From assembly GCF_001590785.1 (NCBI RefSeq), contig NZ_LTAO01000012.1, positions 1-64,000 on the forward strand: DNA of 64,000 bases. Reading direction: 5' to 3'. The DNA comes from Alkalihalobacillus trypoxylicola (GTDB taxonomy: Bacteria > Bacillota > Bacilli > Bacillales > Bacillaceae_D). The notes beneath the pieces were generated by a model. It saw nothing but the letters and a program-made list of their open reading frames with translations, had not been told where the DNA came from and did no database searches. Both the position numbers and the translations under genes were made by a program. Below, piece after piece: positions 51,175 to 61,306 of the stretch (positions are counted from its first letter, which is position 1; each line of letters begins with the position of its first letter).

Positions 51175-52926
51175 GTGGACACTTTTAAACGTCTAAAAGA
51201 ATTTTATTTACCATTTAAAAAGTACTTCTTCTGGTCGTTAATTTCTTTGTTAGGTGTAACGGGGATGACAGTAGTTTATCCAATTATTTTACAGCAAGCG
51301 ATAGACTCTGTTTCATTAGGAGATTATAGCATTATACCTAGCTTAGTCATTGCTTTAATAATTGCTACGCTCATTAAAAGCGTAACAGCTTTTATTAATC
51401 AATATTATGGCGATTTATTTGGGATATCTTCCGTTTATCAACTTCGTAAAGTACTTTATAAAAAGCTTCAATTTTTACCTTTTAAATATTATGATAATGC
51501 TAAAACTGGTGACTTAATGTCACGACTAACGGCTGACGTCGAAGGATTTCGTTTCTTTTTATCCTTTGGTTTTGCTCAATTAGTGAACTTTGTCTTACTT
51601 GTCACCTTTAGTTTTGGCGTTATGTTTTTTTATTCAGTTCCATTAACTTTACTAACCATGGCCACACTACCTTTCTTAGTAGTAGCTGTTTACATGTTTG
51701 ATAAACGTGTTCATCCTCGCTTTCGTTTAATTCGAAAATCGTTAGCAAATCTGAATACAAAGGTTCAAGAAAATGTCAGTGGTGTTCAAACAGTAAAGGC
51801 ACTGTCTCAAGAAGAGGAAGAGTCGAAACGATTTGATTTAAAAAATGAAGATTATCGATCAAAGCACATCGATATTGCTCATGTTTGGGGTAAGTACTTT
51901 CCTTTCATGGAGATTATAGGAAATATGTCTTCTGTAATCCTAATTGGTTTTGGAGGATATTTAACCATCACAGGCAGTATGACTCCTGGAGAGTTTGTTG
52001 CTTTCTTTAGTTTAATTGGATTTATTGTGGGACCGATTATGCAATTGGGCTTTATTATGAATACGTTTTCTCAATCGAAGGCATCGGGTGAGCGGTTATT
52101 AGAAATTTTAGATGCTGAAGAAAGAGTGGATGAAAACAGGTTTGATAAAAATAAAGTTCGATTAATAGGTGAGGTCGAATTCGAAAACGTTGATCTCTTA
52201 TATGATAAAGAGCAAAAAGCGCAAGCCTTAAAGGATGTTTCTTTTAATGTTCATAAGGGAGAAACGATTGGTTTAGTTGGAGCAACAGGTTCTGGTAAAT
52301 CAAGTATTATTCAATTGATTACAAGATTTTATCAAAAATCAGCTGGAGAAATTAGAATTGATGGAAAACCAATTGAAGATTATTCGATGAAGCAGCTTAG
52401 AAGTAATATAGGAATTGTCTTACAAGAAACCTTCTTGTTCTCATCTACGATTAAAGACAACATTGCATATGGGAATAGTGAGGCTACAATGGATGAAATA
52501 ATAGCAGCTGCCAAGAGGGCGGATGCACATGAGTTTATATCAGAGCTTCCAGAAGGCTATGAGACAGTCTTAGGTGAAAGAGGATTAGGTCTTTCAGGAG
52601 GACAAAAGCAGCGGATTGCTATTGCACGTGCGATTATTATGGATCCAGCCATTTTAATAATGGATGATGCAACAAGTGCTGTTGATATGCAAACAGAAGT
52701 GAAAATTCAGAAAGCGTTCCGTGAAGTAATGAAAGGAAGAACCACTTTTATTATAGCTCACAGAATTTCTTCTGTTAAACATGCCGATCAAATTATCGTA
52801 TTAGATAAGGGGCAAATTGTAGAACGGGGTACACATGAGGAATTATTAGAAAATAACGGTGGAATTTATCGCCGTATTTATGATATTCAAAATCAAGATC
52901 AGCAGTATGTACTCCAACAGGCATAA
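51175..52926 (+). CDS. ABC exporter half-transporter, non-canonical Walker B subunit
   Basis: I start at GTG 51175, giving MDTFKRLKEF; the frame opens at 51163. The 583-residue protein has six membrane segments (to about residue 300) and a nucleotide-binding domain: Walker A GATGSGKSS (about 369-377), canonical signature LSGGQKQR (about 473-480), and Walker B ILIMDD, where Asp replaces the catalytic Glu. It pairs with the next gene, whose site features are the opposite, forming an asymmetric heterodimeric exporter of the BmrCD/YfiBC kind. The substrate may be drugs, lipids or peptides; the sequence does not say. Confidence 0.9.
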   Translation: MDTFKRLKEFYLPFKKYFFWSLISLLGVTGMTVVYPIILQQAIDSVSLGDYSIIPSLVIALIIATLIKSVTAFINQYYGDLFGISSVYQLRKVLYKKLQFLPFKYYDNAKTGDLMSRLTADVEGFRFFLSFGFAQLVNFVLLVTFSFGVMFFYSVPLTLLTMATLPFLVVAVYMFDKRVHPRFRLIRKSLANLNTKVQENVSGVQTVKALSQEEEESKRFDLKNEDYRSKHIDIAHVWGKYFPFMEIIGNMSSVILIGFGGYLTITGSMTPGEFVAFFSLIGFIVGPIMQLGFIMNTFSQSKASGERLLEILDAEERVDENRFDKNKVRLIGEVEFENVDLLYDKEQKAQALKDVSFNVHKGETIGLVGATGSGKSSIIQLITRFYQKSAGEIRIDGKPIEDYSMKQLRSNIGIVLQETFLFSSTIKDNIAYGNSEATMDEIIAAAKRADAHEFISELPEGYETVLGERGLGLSGGQKQRIAIARAIIMDPAILIMDDATSAVDMQTEVKIQKAFREVMKGRTTFIIAHRISSVKHADQIIVLDKGQIVERGTHEELLENNGGIYRRIYDIQNQDQQYVLQQA

Positions 52927-52941
52927 GGGAGTGTAAGGTGA

Positions 52942-54753
52942 ATGAGTGAAAAAGCAATGAAAGCTAGAAAAACTCGTTTTCATTATACGGTAGAAAATAT
53001 TATTGAAAAACCGTTTAATTGGAAACAGATGACACGTTTATTACAATATATGAAGCCTTATGCGAAAACGTTATTACCTAAAACCATTCTGATGATGTTA
53101 TTTGCTACGGCTGTTCGATTATTTATTCCTTTTGTAGCCGGTTTTATGGTAATCGAATATGCCATTATACCAGGTGATTATAGGATGCTTGCCATCCTTA
53201 CGGGGATTGTTCTCGCGCTCTATATTTTATCTTATTTTGCTAATATGTTTCGAATCAAATGGATGAACGAGCTTGGACAACATATTATCTTTGATATTAG
53301 AGAAGCCCTTTTTAAGCATATTCAAAAATTGTCACATCGTTTCTTTGACCAACGATCTGCGGGCTCTATTCTAGTCCGAGTTATTAATGATGTCAATTCA
53401 CTTCAGGATTTATTTACAAATGGTGTTATTAATTTAATTATGGATATCGTAATGCTATTAGGGATTGTGGTCATTTTATTCTCTTTAAGTCCTGAATTAG
53501 CTATTCTTGTGTTAATAATTGTACCTATCATGTTTTTTATTTCTACAAAACTTCGTAGGAAAATAAGACGTGCGTGGCAATTTGTTCGGGTAAGGCAATC
53601 TCTTTTAAATTCGCATTTAAATGAAAGTATTCAAGGTGTTCGCGTGACACAAGCATATGCACAAGAAAAAGAAAATATGGAGTTTTTTGAAGGTGTAAAC
53701 CATGAAAACTTTAAAAGCTGGAAAAATGCTACGAAACAGAATGCATTATTTCGTCCGTTTGTAGAATTAGCCAGTGTTCTAGGAGCAGCTATTTTGATTT
53801 GGCATGGCTCTAATCTTATTCAAAGTGGGTTAGAGGTCGGAATATTTGTTTCGTTTGCTTTTTACTTAGGAATGTTTTGGGAGCCTATCTCAAGACTAGG
53901 TCAGGTTTATAACCAGCTTTTAGTTGGGATGGCTTCGTCAGAAAGAATTTTTGAGTTTTTAGATGAAAAGCCATCTGTTCCAGAAAAACCAAATGCAATA
54001 ACTCTTGGTGATGTAAAGGGGAAAATGCAGTTTGAAAATGTTGAATTCGCTTATAATGAAAAACGTAAAGCTCTAAAAGGAGTGAACTTAACATTTGAAG
54101 CTGGTCATACAATAGCCCTTGTCGGTCACACCGGATCAGGTAAATCAACGATTGTTAATTTAATGAGTCGATTCTATGACCCAACAGCTGGAAGAGTATT
54201 ATTAGATGGAAATGATTTGAGGGATCTTAAGTTAGATGAGCTGCGAGCTAATGTTAGTTATGTCCTGCAGGATACATTTATTTTTGCAGGGACCATCATG
54301 GAAAATATCCGCTTTGGGAAACCAAGTGCTACTGATCAAGAGGTAAAAGCAGCAGCTGAGGCCATTGGAGCTCAAGTATTTATTGAAAGACTAGAGAAGG
54401 GCTATGATACTGAGGTGGAGGAAAAAGGAAGTGTGCTATCAGTAGGGGAACGGCAATTATTATCCTTTGCTAGAGCATTACTTGCTGACCCTAAAATCCT
54501 TATCCTAGATGAAGCGACTGCTAGTATTGACACAGAAACAGAACTGAAAATTCAGGAGGGCTTAAAAAAGCTATTGCACAATCGTACAGCGATTATGATT
54601 GCACACCGCCTTTCTACAATTAGAGATTCAGACTTAATTATTGTTCTTGATCATGGTAGTTTAGTCGAACAAGGAACACATAATGAATTGATGGAGAAGC
54701 ATGGAACGTATTATCAACTAGTCAAATCTCAGTTTTCAGCTATTAATGATTGA
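52942..54753 (+). CDS. ABC exporter half-transporter, degenerate signature subunit
   Basis: This 603-residue partner starts 15 bases after the previous stop (ATG after GTAAGGTGA). An N-terminal extension of about 30 residues precedes six membrane segments. The nucleotide-binding domain has Walker A GHTGSGKST, Walker B ILILDEATASID with the catalytic Glu, and a degenerate signature VLSVGERQ instead of LSGGQ. In the heterodimer, its Walker motifs and the partner's LSGGQ make one active ATP site, while the other site is doubly impaired. It resembles YfiC/YknV-type subunits in length. Confidence 0.9.
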   Translation: MSEKAMKARKTRFHYTVENIIEKPFNWKQMTRLLQYMKPYAKTLLPKTILMMLFATAVRLFIPFVAGFMVIEYAIIPGDYRMLAILTGIVLALYILSYFANMFRIKWMNELGQHIIFDIREALFKHIQKLSHRFFDQRSAGSILVRVINDVNSLQDLFTNGVINLIMDIVMLLGIVVILFSLSPELAILVLIIVPIMFFISTKLRRKIRRAWQFVRVRQSLLNSHLNESIQGVRVTQAYAQEKENMEFFEGVNHENFKSWKNATKQNALFRPFVELASVLGAAILIWHGSNLIQSGLEVGIFVSFAFYLGMFWEPISRLGQVYNQLLVGMASSERIFEFLDEKPSVPEKPNAITLGDVKGKMQFENVEFAYNEKRKALKGVNLTFEAGHTIALVGHTGSGKSTIVNLMSRFYDPTAGRVLLDGNDLRDLKLDELRANVSYVLQDTFIFAGTIMENIRFGKPSATDQEVKAAAEAIGAQVFIERLEKGYDTEVEEKGSVLSVGERQLLSFARALLADPKILILDEATASIDTETELKIQEGLKKLLHNRTAIMIAHRLSTIRDSDLIIVLDHGSLVEQGTHNELMEKHGTYYQLVKSQFSAIND

Positions 54754-54756
54754 TCG

Positions 54757-55035
54757 TATAAAGTAGAGTCTAAGACCCTTCGTATAAATAAGGAACTCAA
54801 CAGATGTAAGTTCCTCTGGTCTTCCCTCCCTCAAGACACTACACGTGTCTGTGATGGGGTGGCGCCAAATTAACTTTTCTGAATGTAAGTGAATTCAGCA
54901 AGGCCTGCCCGCTAGAATACGACTTTTATAAAGATTCTACCAATTCAACAGGACTCTCCTTCTTTTGGTAAGAAGGAAGGTCCTGTTTTTATTTGCGTAT
55001 GCATGTATTGCAAACCATTTCAAGTTTCACTACAT
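54757..55035 (-). repeat. R2 interspersed repeat with diverged but paired hairpin
   Basis: Read on the minus strand this copy follows the R2 plan. Its hairpin arms are AACAGGACTCTCCTTCTT (54947-54964) and AAGAAGGAAGGTCCTGTT (54970-54987), with two mismatches and T-runs. The arm sequence is unlike both AACCCTCC and ACAGTCCCCC versions. The GC-rich core around GATGGGGTGGCGCC replaces the core seen elsewhere. Confidence 0.65.
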
Positions 55036-55097
55036 GTAATAGTTTAAAAAAAGCTTTCGTCTCAGCTTTATTTGTTTTATACCTGAGTGAATTTCAT

Positions 55098-55192
55098 TAG
55101 CTGAAAACAGGCCCTTGGGAAAGCATCTATCTAAAGTGAAAATCAAAAACCTAACCTCTGGGTTTTCATTTAAAGATAGGAATGATGGAATT
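55098..55192 (-). repeat. Truncated R1 repeat, minus orientation
   Basis: AGCTGAAAACAGGCCCTTGG, then GAAAGCATCTATCTAAAGTG and the CTAACC flank, match the outer half of R1. The other half of the core and its partner arm are missing. The break falls next to a GAGTGAATTTCATT, which is part of the R1 flank, so the middle was probably deleted. Confidence 0.75.
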
Positions 55193-55335
55193 ATTTCATC
55201 TAATATTATGAAACGATTTAATCCATTTGTACGTATATAATAGAGCAAACATAGAGAAGTTCATTCTACATCTTTATTCAAGCTGTTTTTTGCTTTATGA
55301 TGATAGTATGTAGTTAGAGGCATGGAGGCGACGTA

Positions 55336-57792
55336 ATGAATCGAAGAGGTTTTATATTAACGTTTTTTATCATCCTGATTAGTTTTTGTATACCTTTTTA
55401 TGCAGAAGCAGCATTAGAAATAAGTGATGATGGACAATTTTTTACATCAACAGAAATAAATAATCTAGAAAGTGATTTTCGAAATTCAGATTTCGATTAT
55501 TTTTTACAAACAGTCGAAGCTGTAGAAGGTGACTCAATTGAACAGCAAGCGGAAAGCTTGTATGAGCAATTGGATGTTGATGCGGTTATTTTAATGTCAC
55601 AGGAAGGAGAAATTTATTTATCTTCCTGGGAAGGGTCCACTATTGACCAGGTCATTAATCAATTAAGTAATTCGTATGACCCTTATGAGGCTTTATTAGA
55701 TGATACATTTATAGAATACGCAAAAGATGGGGAATTTGCTCTTGGGATAGAGACGTTGGTTAATGAAATTGAAAATGCAGCATTAAATTCATCCGGTGTG
55801 AATCAATCTAATCAGAGCGATTCAGGAACTTCTGTTACAAGTTCAAGCTCTATTTCAGCATTTGATGTTATTTTATCACTGAGTATTGTAGCCGTGTTTA
55901 TAGCTATAGTTATGGTCATATTTAGAATTCGCTCTAAAAAGAAAATCGAAAAAGAAATAGATGATTTGAAAAAGAGACAGCAAAAATTACTTTCTAAGGT
56001 CTTAAATCCTTATAATAAAGTTAGTGAAAGATTGAAGTTAGCGAAAGGTGATACAGAAAAAAGTCTCAATGTATTAAGCCAAGACTTTTTTGATATTTTA
56101 CAAGGTGCAAAAGATAGAGAGCAGGCTTTAACAAGGTTGGGGATTCCTAAGAAATATATTGAACTGATAAAGGAAACAGAGCCTATTCAAGAGCAAACCC
56201 AATTAGCAGAACAGAGGCTACCTCAGCTAGAGCAACAGATGAAAGAGTTCTTTGAAAAGGAATTAATCATCACAAAAAATATCAAGGAAGCCATGGCTGA
56301 AATGGATGATTTACAAAAAGAATTTAAACAATTTACGAACAGCCGTAACGAATCTTACCCTGTTTTAGAAGAGAGAATATTGGTCTTAACGGAAAGAATT
56401 CAATCAGCTAAGTCAAAAGAGAGTGGCTTTGATTTTATCGGTGCAGAAAAAATATTAAATACTACTTTAAAGCCATTAGAAGAGCTGAAACAAGATTTTT
56501 TTTACTTAAAACAAATGGTAACAGAGGTTAAGCGGATCTCCGAACAAATAAAGGAGCATCAAAATCATTTGTTTAATAAAACCAATCAAGAAAAGCTTAA
56601 CCATCTAAAGAATATTCTTACCCGCTACTACACTGAGGCCCAAGCCATTTTAGAAAAAATGAATGAAGCCATCACATTAGGAGACGTTTTTAAGATTAAA
56701 TCCGATCATGATGGAATACAGGAACAATTAGAACAAGCAACAGAAACAGTGGAGAAGTGGATAGAAGCTCGAGATTTTAGCTTGCAGCAGGTCAAAAATT
56801 TGAATAAAGAAAAGGAGACGTTCAATGAACAAAGCTCCTCACTACAACAAGAATTGAATAAGCTTCAGTCTCATTATCATGACGATCATCGATTAGATTT
56901 AGAAGATTATCTAATGACGATGAAACAAAACATTGACCAGCTTGAAACACAATTACCTGCTATTCAACTACTTTTAGATGAAGTCGATCCTAATTATCTA
57001 GAGATAGCTAAACATTTAAAGCCTTTAGTGAGTAACCTTGAAGATTCAGAGCGTTTTAAAGAAATGATTCGTAATCGATTTGATGAATTAGAAGGCAGAA
57101 AACGTAGCCTCTTAAAAAGCACTTCTGAATTAAAAAGAAAAACAAATGCTTTACTAGAAAAGGCTCGTTCTGAAGCTCTTAATATTCAAACAGAAGCATT
57201 AACTACGATAGTGAGAGACTGTAAGAGCCTAGAGCAGGATATGGAGAGCACAGACAAACATTTAGTAAAAGCTGAAAATAAATTAGCGGAAATGAATGAA
57301 GGCTTTCAAAGAATTAACCGTATAGTGGAAGGTGCTTTGAAAGAAAAACGAGATGCGATGAGAGAGTGGCAATCTGTAAGTAGGTCTTATCGTGATGCGC
57401 AAAGTCAGTTTGGATTACTGTCTTCAAACTCTTACCAAAATAAATATTTAAGTAATGAGCAACAGGTAAAACGTTTGCTCTCAAAGGGAGATTATCGAGG
57501 TGCTATTGCACAAATGGCACTTATCAGCCAATTAACACAGACTATGAGAACTGACCATCAAAGAAGGCTGGACGAACAACGGCGCAGGCATAGTCAAAAC
57601 TACACCTTTAGAAATAACAGCGGTTCTTCAGGCTTCGGTTCTAGAGGAGGCGGCTCAAGCTTTGGCTCTAAAGGAAACACTTCACGTGGAGGCGGTTCGA
57701 GCTTTGGTTCAAGAGGAGGAAGTTCACGTGGAGGCGGCTCAAGCTTTGGTTCACGTGGTGGACGCTCACGTGGCGGAGGTAAAAGGTTCTAA
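55336..57792 (+). CDS. TPM-like domain, TM, coiled-coil protein with RG-rich tail (A)
   Basis: This 818-residue protein has a signal peptide (about 1-25, ending YAEAA) and an extracytoplasmic TPM-like domain (about 26-150; FFTSTEINNLESDFRN, VDAVILMSQEGEIYLSSW). One membrane segment lies at about 174-197. A very long coiled coil follows (about 200-740), then a tail from about 764 with repeats of SRGGGSSFGS[RK]G ending GGGKRF. With the signal peptide outside, the coiled coil and tail are cytoplasmic. The paralogue follows at 58303, and PspA converges on that. ATG after CATGGAGGCGACG. A role in membrane stress or scaffolding is inference. Confidence 0.72.
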   Translation: MNRRGFILTFFIILISFCIPFYAEAALEISDDGQFFTSTEINNLESDFRNSDFDYFLQTVEAVEGDSIEQQAESLYEQLDVDAVILMSQEGEIYLSSWEGSTIDQVINQLSNSYDPYEALLDDTFIEYAKDGEFALGIETLVNEIENAALNSSGVNQSNQSDSGTSVTSSSSISAFDVILSLSIVAVFIAIVMVIFRIRSKKKIEKEIDDLKKRQQKLLSKVLNPYNKVSERLKLAKGDTEKSLNVLSQDFFDILQGAKDREQALTRLGIPKKYIELIKETEPIQEQTQLAEQRLPQLEQQMKEFFEKELIITKNIKEAMAEMDDLQKEFKQFTNSRNESYPVLEERILVLTERIQSAKSKESGFDFIGAEKILNTTLKPLEELKQDFFYLKQMVTEVKRISEQIKEHQNHLFNKTNQEKLNHLKNILTRYYTEAQAILEKMNEAITLGDVFKIKSDHDGIQEQLEQATETVEKWIEARDFSLQQVKNLNKEKETFNEQSSSLQQELNKLQSHYHDDHRLDLEDYLMTMKQNIDQLETQLPAIQLLLDEVDPNYLEIAKHLKPLVSNLEDSERFKEMIRNRFDELEGRKRSLLKSTSELKRKTNALLEKARSEALNIQTEALTTIVRDCKSLEQDMESTDKHLVKAENKLAEMNEGFQRINRIVEGALKEKRDAMREWQSVSRSYRDAQSQFGLLSSNSYQNKYLSNEQQVKRLLSKGDYRGAIAQMALISQLTQTMRTDHQRRLDEQRRRHSQNYTFRNNSGSSGFGSRGGGSSFGSKGNTSRGGGSSFGSRGGSSRGGGSSFGSRGGRSRGGGKRF

Positions 57793-57826
57793 ATAGGAAC
57801 GGTTCGATTTCTATAAAGGTAGGGAA

Positions 57827-58146
57827 AATAAATAGCTGTTTTTAATAATCATCTCATATTACAAAACTTGAAATGATTTGTAATGGATGCAAAAATCAAG
57901 AAGTAACCATGAACCCTCCTTACTGTGAAAAAGGAGGGTTTTTTTGAAAGGATAGATTCCCTGTGAAAGGCGTAAGCTAGTGGACACAAGATACGGAGAC
58001 ACCAGTGGAAATAAGTGGTCATACTGAAATTCACTTTAAAAAAAGTTAGTTCTTGCGCCACCACTGGACGCGAAGTATCTTGGGAAAGCGAACAGACACG
58101 CACTTAAAATGAGTGGAGTTTTTCATTCTTGCGTATTGTCTCAGCC
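57827..58146 (+). repeat. R2 interspersed repeat with embedded terminator
   Basis: GTAATGGATGCAAAAATCAA, hairpin AACCCTCCTT (57912-57921) / AAGGAGGGTT (57931-57940), GGCGTAAGCTAGTGGACAC and GCGAAGTATCTTGGGAAAG align with the 18.2- and 39.7-kb copies; it closes near TATTGTCTCAGCC. Its hairpin can terminate the gene ending at 57792. Confidence 0.85.
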
Positions 58147-58302
58147 AATAATATTAAATGCTGTGATAAAAGTAACGTATTTTAATAAAAAGATTTAAAT
58201 TCAGTAGGAATAAAAGATAAATATAAATATATTTACATAGTACATCTTTATTATTAAAGAGAGATGATTTATGATAATAGTAAAAGAATTAAGGGGGAAA
58301 AA

Positions 58303-61272
58303 ATGAAAAAAAGGCATATTCTTGGCGGACTATTATTTTTGTTTGCTTTATACATAAGTAACCCAATGAATAGTATGGCAGCTTTAGTAATAGAGGAAGA
58401 TGAAGAACTATTTTTTTCAACAGAAGAAATCGAATATTTAGAAGAAACCTATACCGACAGTCATTTTGATTATTTAATAAAATCAGTATCTCAAATGGAA
58501 AATGAGGCGATAGAATCAGAAGCAGAAATGATTTTTTTGGAAGCTAATGTAGATGCTCTTTTGTTAATCCATCAAAATGAGGTTCAATTCCAAACAGCGG
58601 CAGATTCTGCAATAGAGGATGCTATTTTACAAGGTCAAGGTTCAAATGCATATGAAGAAATCCTCAATGATACATTTATAAATGGTGCGGAGCAAGATGA
58701 TTTTGTCCTTGCCGTGGAAAGCTTAATTAATGAAATAGAAGAAAGATTCGTCAATTTAGAAATGCCTAATGAATCCGGAGAAATGATTGAGGAAGAGACG
58801 ATTGAAAGTGAAGCGATTACGATTCCAAGCACTGCAAATAATGGCCCGAATATAACGTGGTTTAGTACGATTTTATTTTTGGCTATTTCACTAGCTGTTC
58901 TTACCGGTGTGCGAATCGTGCTTAAAAAACAATCAGATAAGAAAAGAATAGCCGAATTGTCAGCACTGCAAGAAAGACAGAAGAAGTTACTCTCAGGAGT
59001 TTTACAGCCATACAATAACGTGAGTGAACGATTAAAGCTATCTAAAGGACAAACTGTTGTGGCATTGAAGCAGCTAGAAAAGCAGCTGTTTTATATTTTG
59101 ACAAATGCAAAAGAACGAGACAATCACATAGAGGATTTATTAGGACAATCTTTAAAAACAGATGACTATGCGTTACAGGTAGAGAATATAGAAGTGGAAA
59201 CGGAAAATGACGAGCGGTTATTTACTGAGTTGACAGAAGAAACAGATACTGTCATGAACAGCGAAAAGAAGGCTTCAGAGCAAATTAACCAATTAAAAGA
59301 GAATATAGGAACATTTGAAACAAAATTCCAATCCAGTATTGCTTCTCAAACAAACTCATTTTCTTTCATTTCTTCAACCTTAGAAGAGGTTAATATAGGG
59401 CTAAATAAGGCTGAGGAATTAGAGAAGCATCTCGATTATGTTGGAGCCTCTCAGTTATTGGAAACGTTAACTGAGCGTTTTAATGAGATGGACCGAGATT
59501 TTTCATTGCTTCAAGATTTAAAGGATTCTTTGTCTTCTATAAAACAGAATATGAATAAGCAAAAAGAGCTGTTAATGAATCAAATTGCTGATGAGAGTTT
59601 GCATACGATCGTTCATCAAGTTGAACAGGCCTTTATTAAAATAGAACAGGCTTTCTCAAACCTATCAAACGATGTAATGGAAGGGAAGGCTAAAGCAGCT
59701 GAGGATGAAAAACGTTTTATAGATAAACAATTAGAAGAAGTAAGTGAATTAGTAGAGAGTCTAATTTTCAAAAGAGATCATAGCTGGCTCAATTTAGAGA
59801 AGATGGAGCAAGAGCTTCTTTATTTTAAAGAAAAAGAGAGTGATTTTGATCGAGAATTGAATCGATTACAAAAGCAATATAATCAAGTGCATTGGCATGA
59901 TTTACAATCTCTATTCTATGAGCTTAATAATCGGATACAGTCTATAAAAACCGTCATGGGTGAAGTAAAACGATCTCTTGATGAACAACATTATGAGGAA
60001 GCATATGAAGAAACGGAACGACTTAAATTTGAAATACAAGAAATAGATCAAATGTATGTCCAATGCTTTGCAAGATTTGAAGAGCTAGAAAGCGAAAGAA
60101 AACAATTGCTTGACCAAATGAATCATTTAGAAAGAGAAATTTCAAAGCTATTGCACACAGTTAATTTGGAAGCTATTCCTATGGACACCTTAGATATCTC
60201 GAGATTATTAAATCAAACGCAATTTGAGAAAAATGACTTACAGCAAGGGATTGTCCATTTAGGGGAATTTCAAGAAAAAGTAAGACAATTAGAACAGCAA
60301 TATGAAAAATGGCTAGATGAATTAACTTTCTGGAAAAAGAAAAAAGCAGAGCTTGACCGCCAATGGTCCGTGGCAAAAAGAAGCTATGAAAAAGCGGAAA
60401 GACGTTATGAAAAGGATATGCCGATTCATAGCTATCGTAGAGAGTTTTCTTATTGTGAAAGAGAAATTCAGCGCCTACTAGCAGCTGGACAATATAATCA
60501 AGCTAGCAATCAACTTCAGCTTTTGGAGCAGATTCCTAGAGATATGAAAAAGGATTATGAACAATTCAATAGAGATATAAGGAGAAGCTCTTCTCGATAT
60601 GAACAAGATGATTATTATGAAGAGGATCATAGGCAGTATGATGATCAGTATAAGCCTCTTCAGAAAAATTTAGACCAGAATATTCATCATGCGACGATAT
60701 TGAATGCCACTCAAAATTCGGTCACATTTATTTCAGATGATAGAGACCATGATGGTTATCATAGACACTATGATGATAGAGATTATGAGGATGACTATAA
60801 TCGTTCAAACAGAGACTATAATGATGCTAGAATTCAGAAGAGCGGTTCCAAACATTCTTCAAAAAGAGGTAGTTCAATAAGAAGCAATGATGGAGAACGA
60901 GCAGTTAAGCCTAAAGCCCGTTCAAAATCTAATGAAGCAGGAAAAAACTCAAAGGTTGCTCAAGTTAAAAAGGAAAAAGCTACTGCTCGTAATAAAACGA
61001 AGCGAGATTCAGGAGCAAGCTCCTTACGAGGTCAATCAACCACTGCAAAGTCAAGACCAACTTCAACAACTGGCGGAGCTAGTAGCTTTAAAGCGAAGTC
61101 TCCTACCCGTGGTGCTACTAGTAGCTTTAAAAGCGCAAGTACTAAAGGGAGCTCAAGTAGCGCTAAATCTAGTCCAAGATCTAGTTCAAGTTCAAGGGGA
61201 GGCTCAAGTAGCTTTAAATCAAGCACTAGTTCAAGAGGAAGCTCAAGCAGCTTTAAATCAAAGAAAAAATAA
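58303..61272 (+). CDS. TPM-like domain, TM, coiled-coil protein with basic S-rich tail (B)
   Basis: The ATG at 58303 is chosen because AAGGGGGAAAAA precedes it and a signal peptide follows at once (about 1-26, ending NSMAA); an earlier in-frame ATG at 58264 would add 13 residues. The 989-residue protein repeats the plan of its neighbour: TPM-like domain (about 28-150), TM (about 185-207), coiled coils to about 760, a Tyr/Asp/His/Arg-rich stretch (about 760-860), and a Lys/Ser-rich tail with RGGSSSFKS-type repeats ending KSKKK. Regions after the TM match closely (LQERQKKLLSGVLQPYNNVSERLKL against LKKRQQKLLSKVLNPYNKVSERLKL). It converges on pspA. Confidence 0.72.
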   Translation: MKKRHILGGLLFLFALYISNPMNSMAALVIEEDEELFFSTEEIEYLEETYTDSHFDYLIKSVSQMENEAIESEAEMIFLEANVDALLLIHQNEVQFQTAADSAIEDAILQGQGSNAYEEILNDTFINGAEQDDFVLAVESLINEIEERFVNLEMPNESGEMIEEETIESEAITIPSTANNGPNITWFSTILFLAISLAVLTGVRIVLKKQSDKKRIAELSALQERQKKLLSGVLQPYNNVSERLKLSKGQTVVALKQLEKQLFYILTNAKERDNHIEDLLGQSLKTDDYALQVENIEVETENDERLFTELTEETDTVMNSEKKASEQINQLKENIGTFETKFQSSIASQTNSFSFISSTLEEVNIGLNKAEELEKHLDYVGASQLLETLTERFNEMDRDFSLLQDLKDSLSSIKQNMNKQKELLMNQIADESLHTIVHQVEQAFIKIEQAFSNLSNDVMEGKAKAAEDEKRFIDKQLEEVSELVESLIFKRDHSWLNLEKMEQELLYFKEKESDFDRELNRLQKQYNQVHWHDLQSLFYELNNRIQSIKTVMGEVKRSLDEQHYEEAYEETERLKFEIQEIDQMYVQCFARFEELESERKQLLDQMNHLEREISKLLHTVNLEAIPMDTLDISRLLNQTQFEKNDLQQGIVHLGEFQEKVRQLEQQYEKWLDELTFWKKKKAELDRQWSVAKRSYEKAERRYEKDMPIHSYRREFSYCEREIQRLLAAGQYNQASNQLQLLEQIPRDMKKDYEQFNRDIRRSSSRYEQDDYYEEDHRQYDDQYKPLQKNLDQNIHHATILNATQNSVTFISDDRDHDGYHRHYDDRDYEDDYNRSNRDYNDARIQKSGSKHSSKRGSSIRSNDGERAVKPKARSKSNEAGKNSKVAQVKKEKATARNKTKRDSGASSLRGQSTTAKSRPTSTTGGASSFKAKSPTRGATSSFKSASTKGSSSSAKSSPRSSSSSRGGSSSFKSSTSSRGSSSSFKSKKK

Positions 61273-61306
61273 AAAAAGAAAAACCTCAAAGAGGTTTTTC
61301 TTTTTT
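61272..61306. terminator. Shared bidirectional terminator overlapping two stop codons
   Basis: The arms 61272-61287 and 61291-61306 pair perfectly over 16 bases around AAA, with A- and T-runs. The left edge touches the TAA of the TPM-like gene and the right edge overlaps the stop of pspA, so each gene uses the same hairpin. Confidence 0.9.

Noticed and set aside
61032-61289. 85-codon minus-strand frame rich in Leu and Phe
   Set aside because: Antisense of the Ser/Lys-rich tail; composition explains it and it crosses the terminator.
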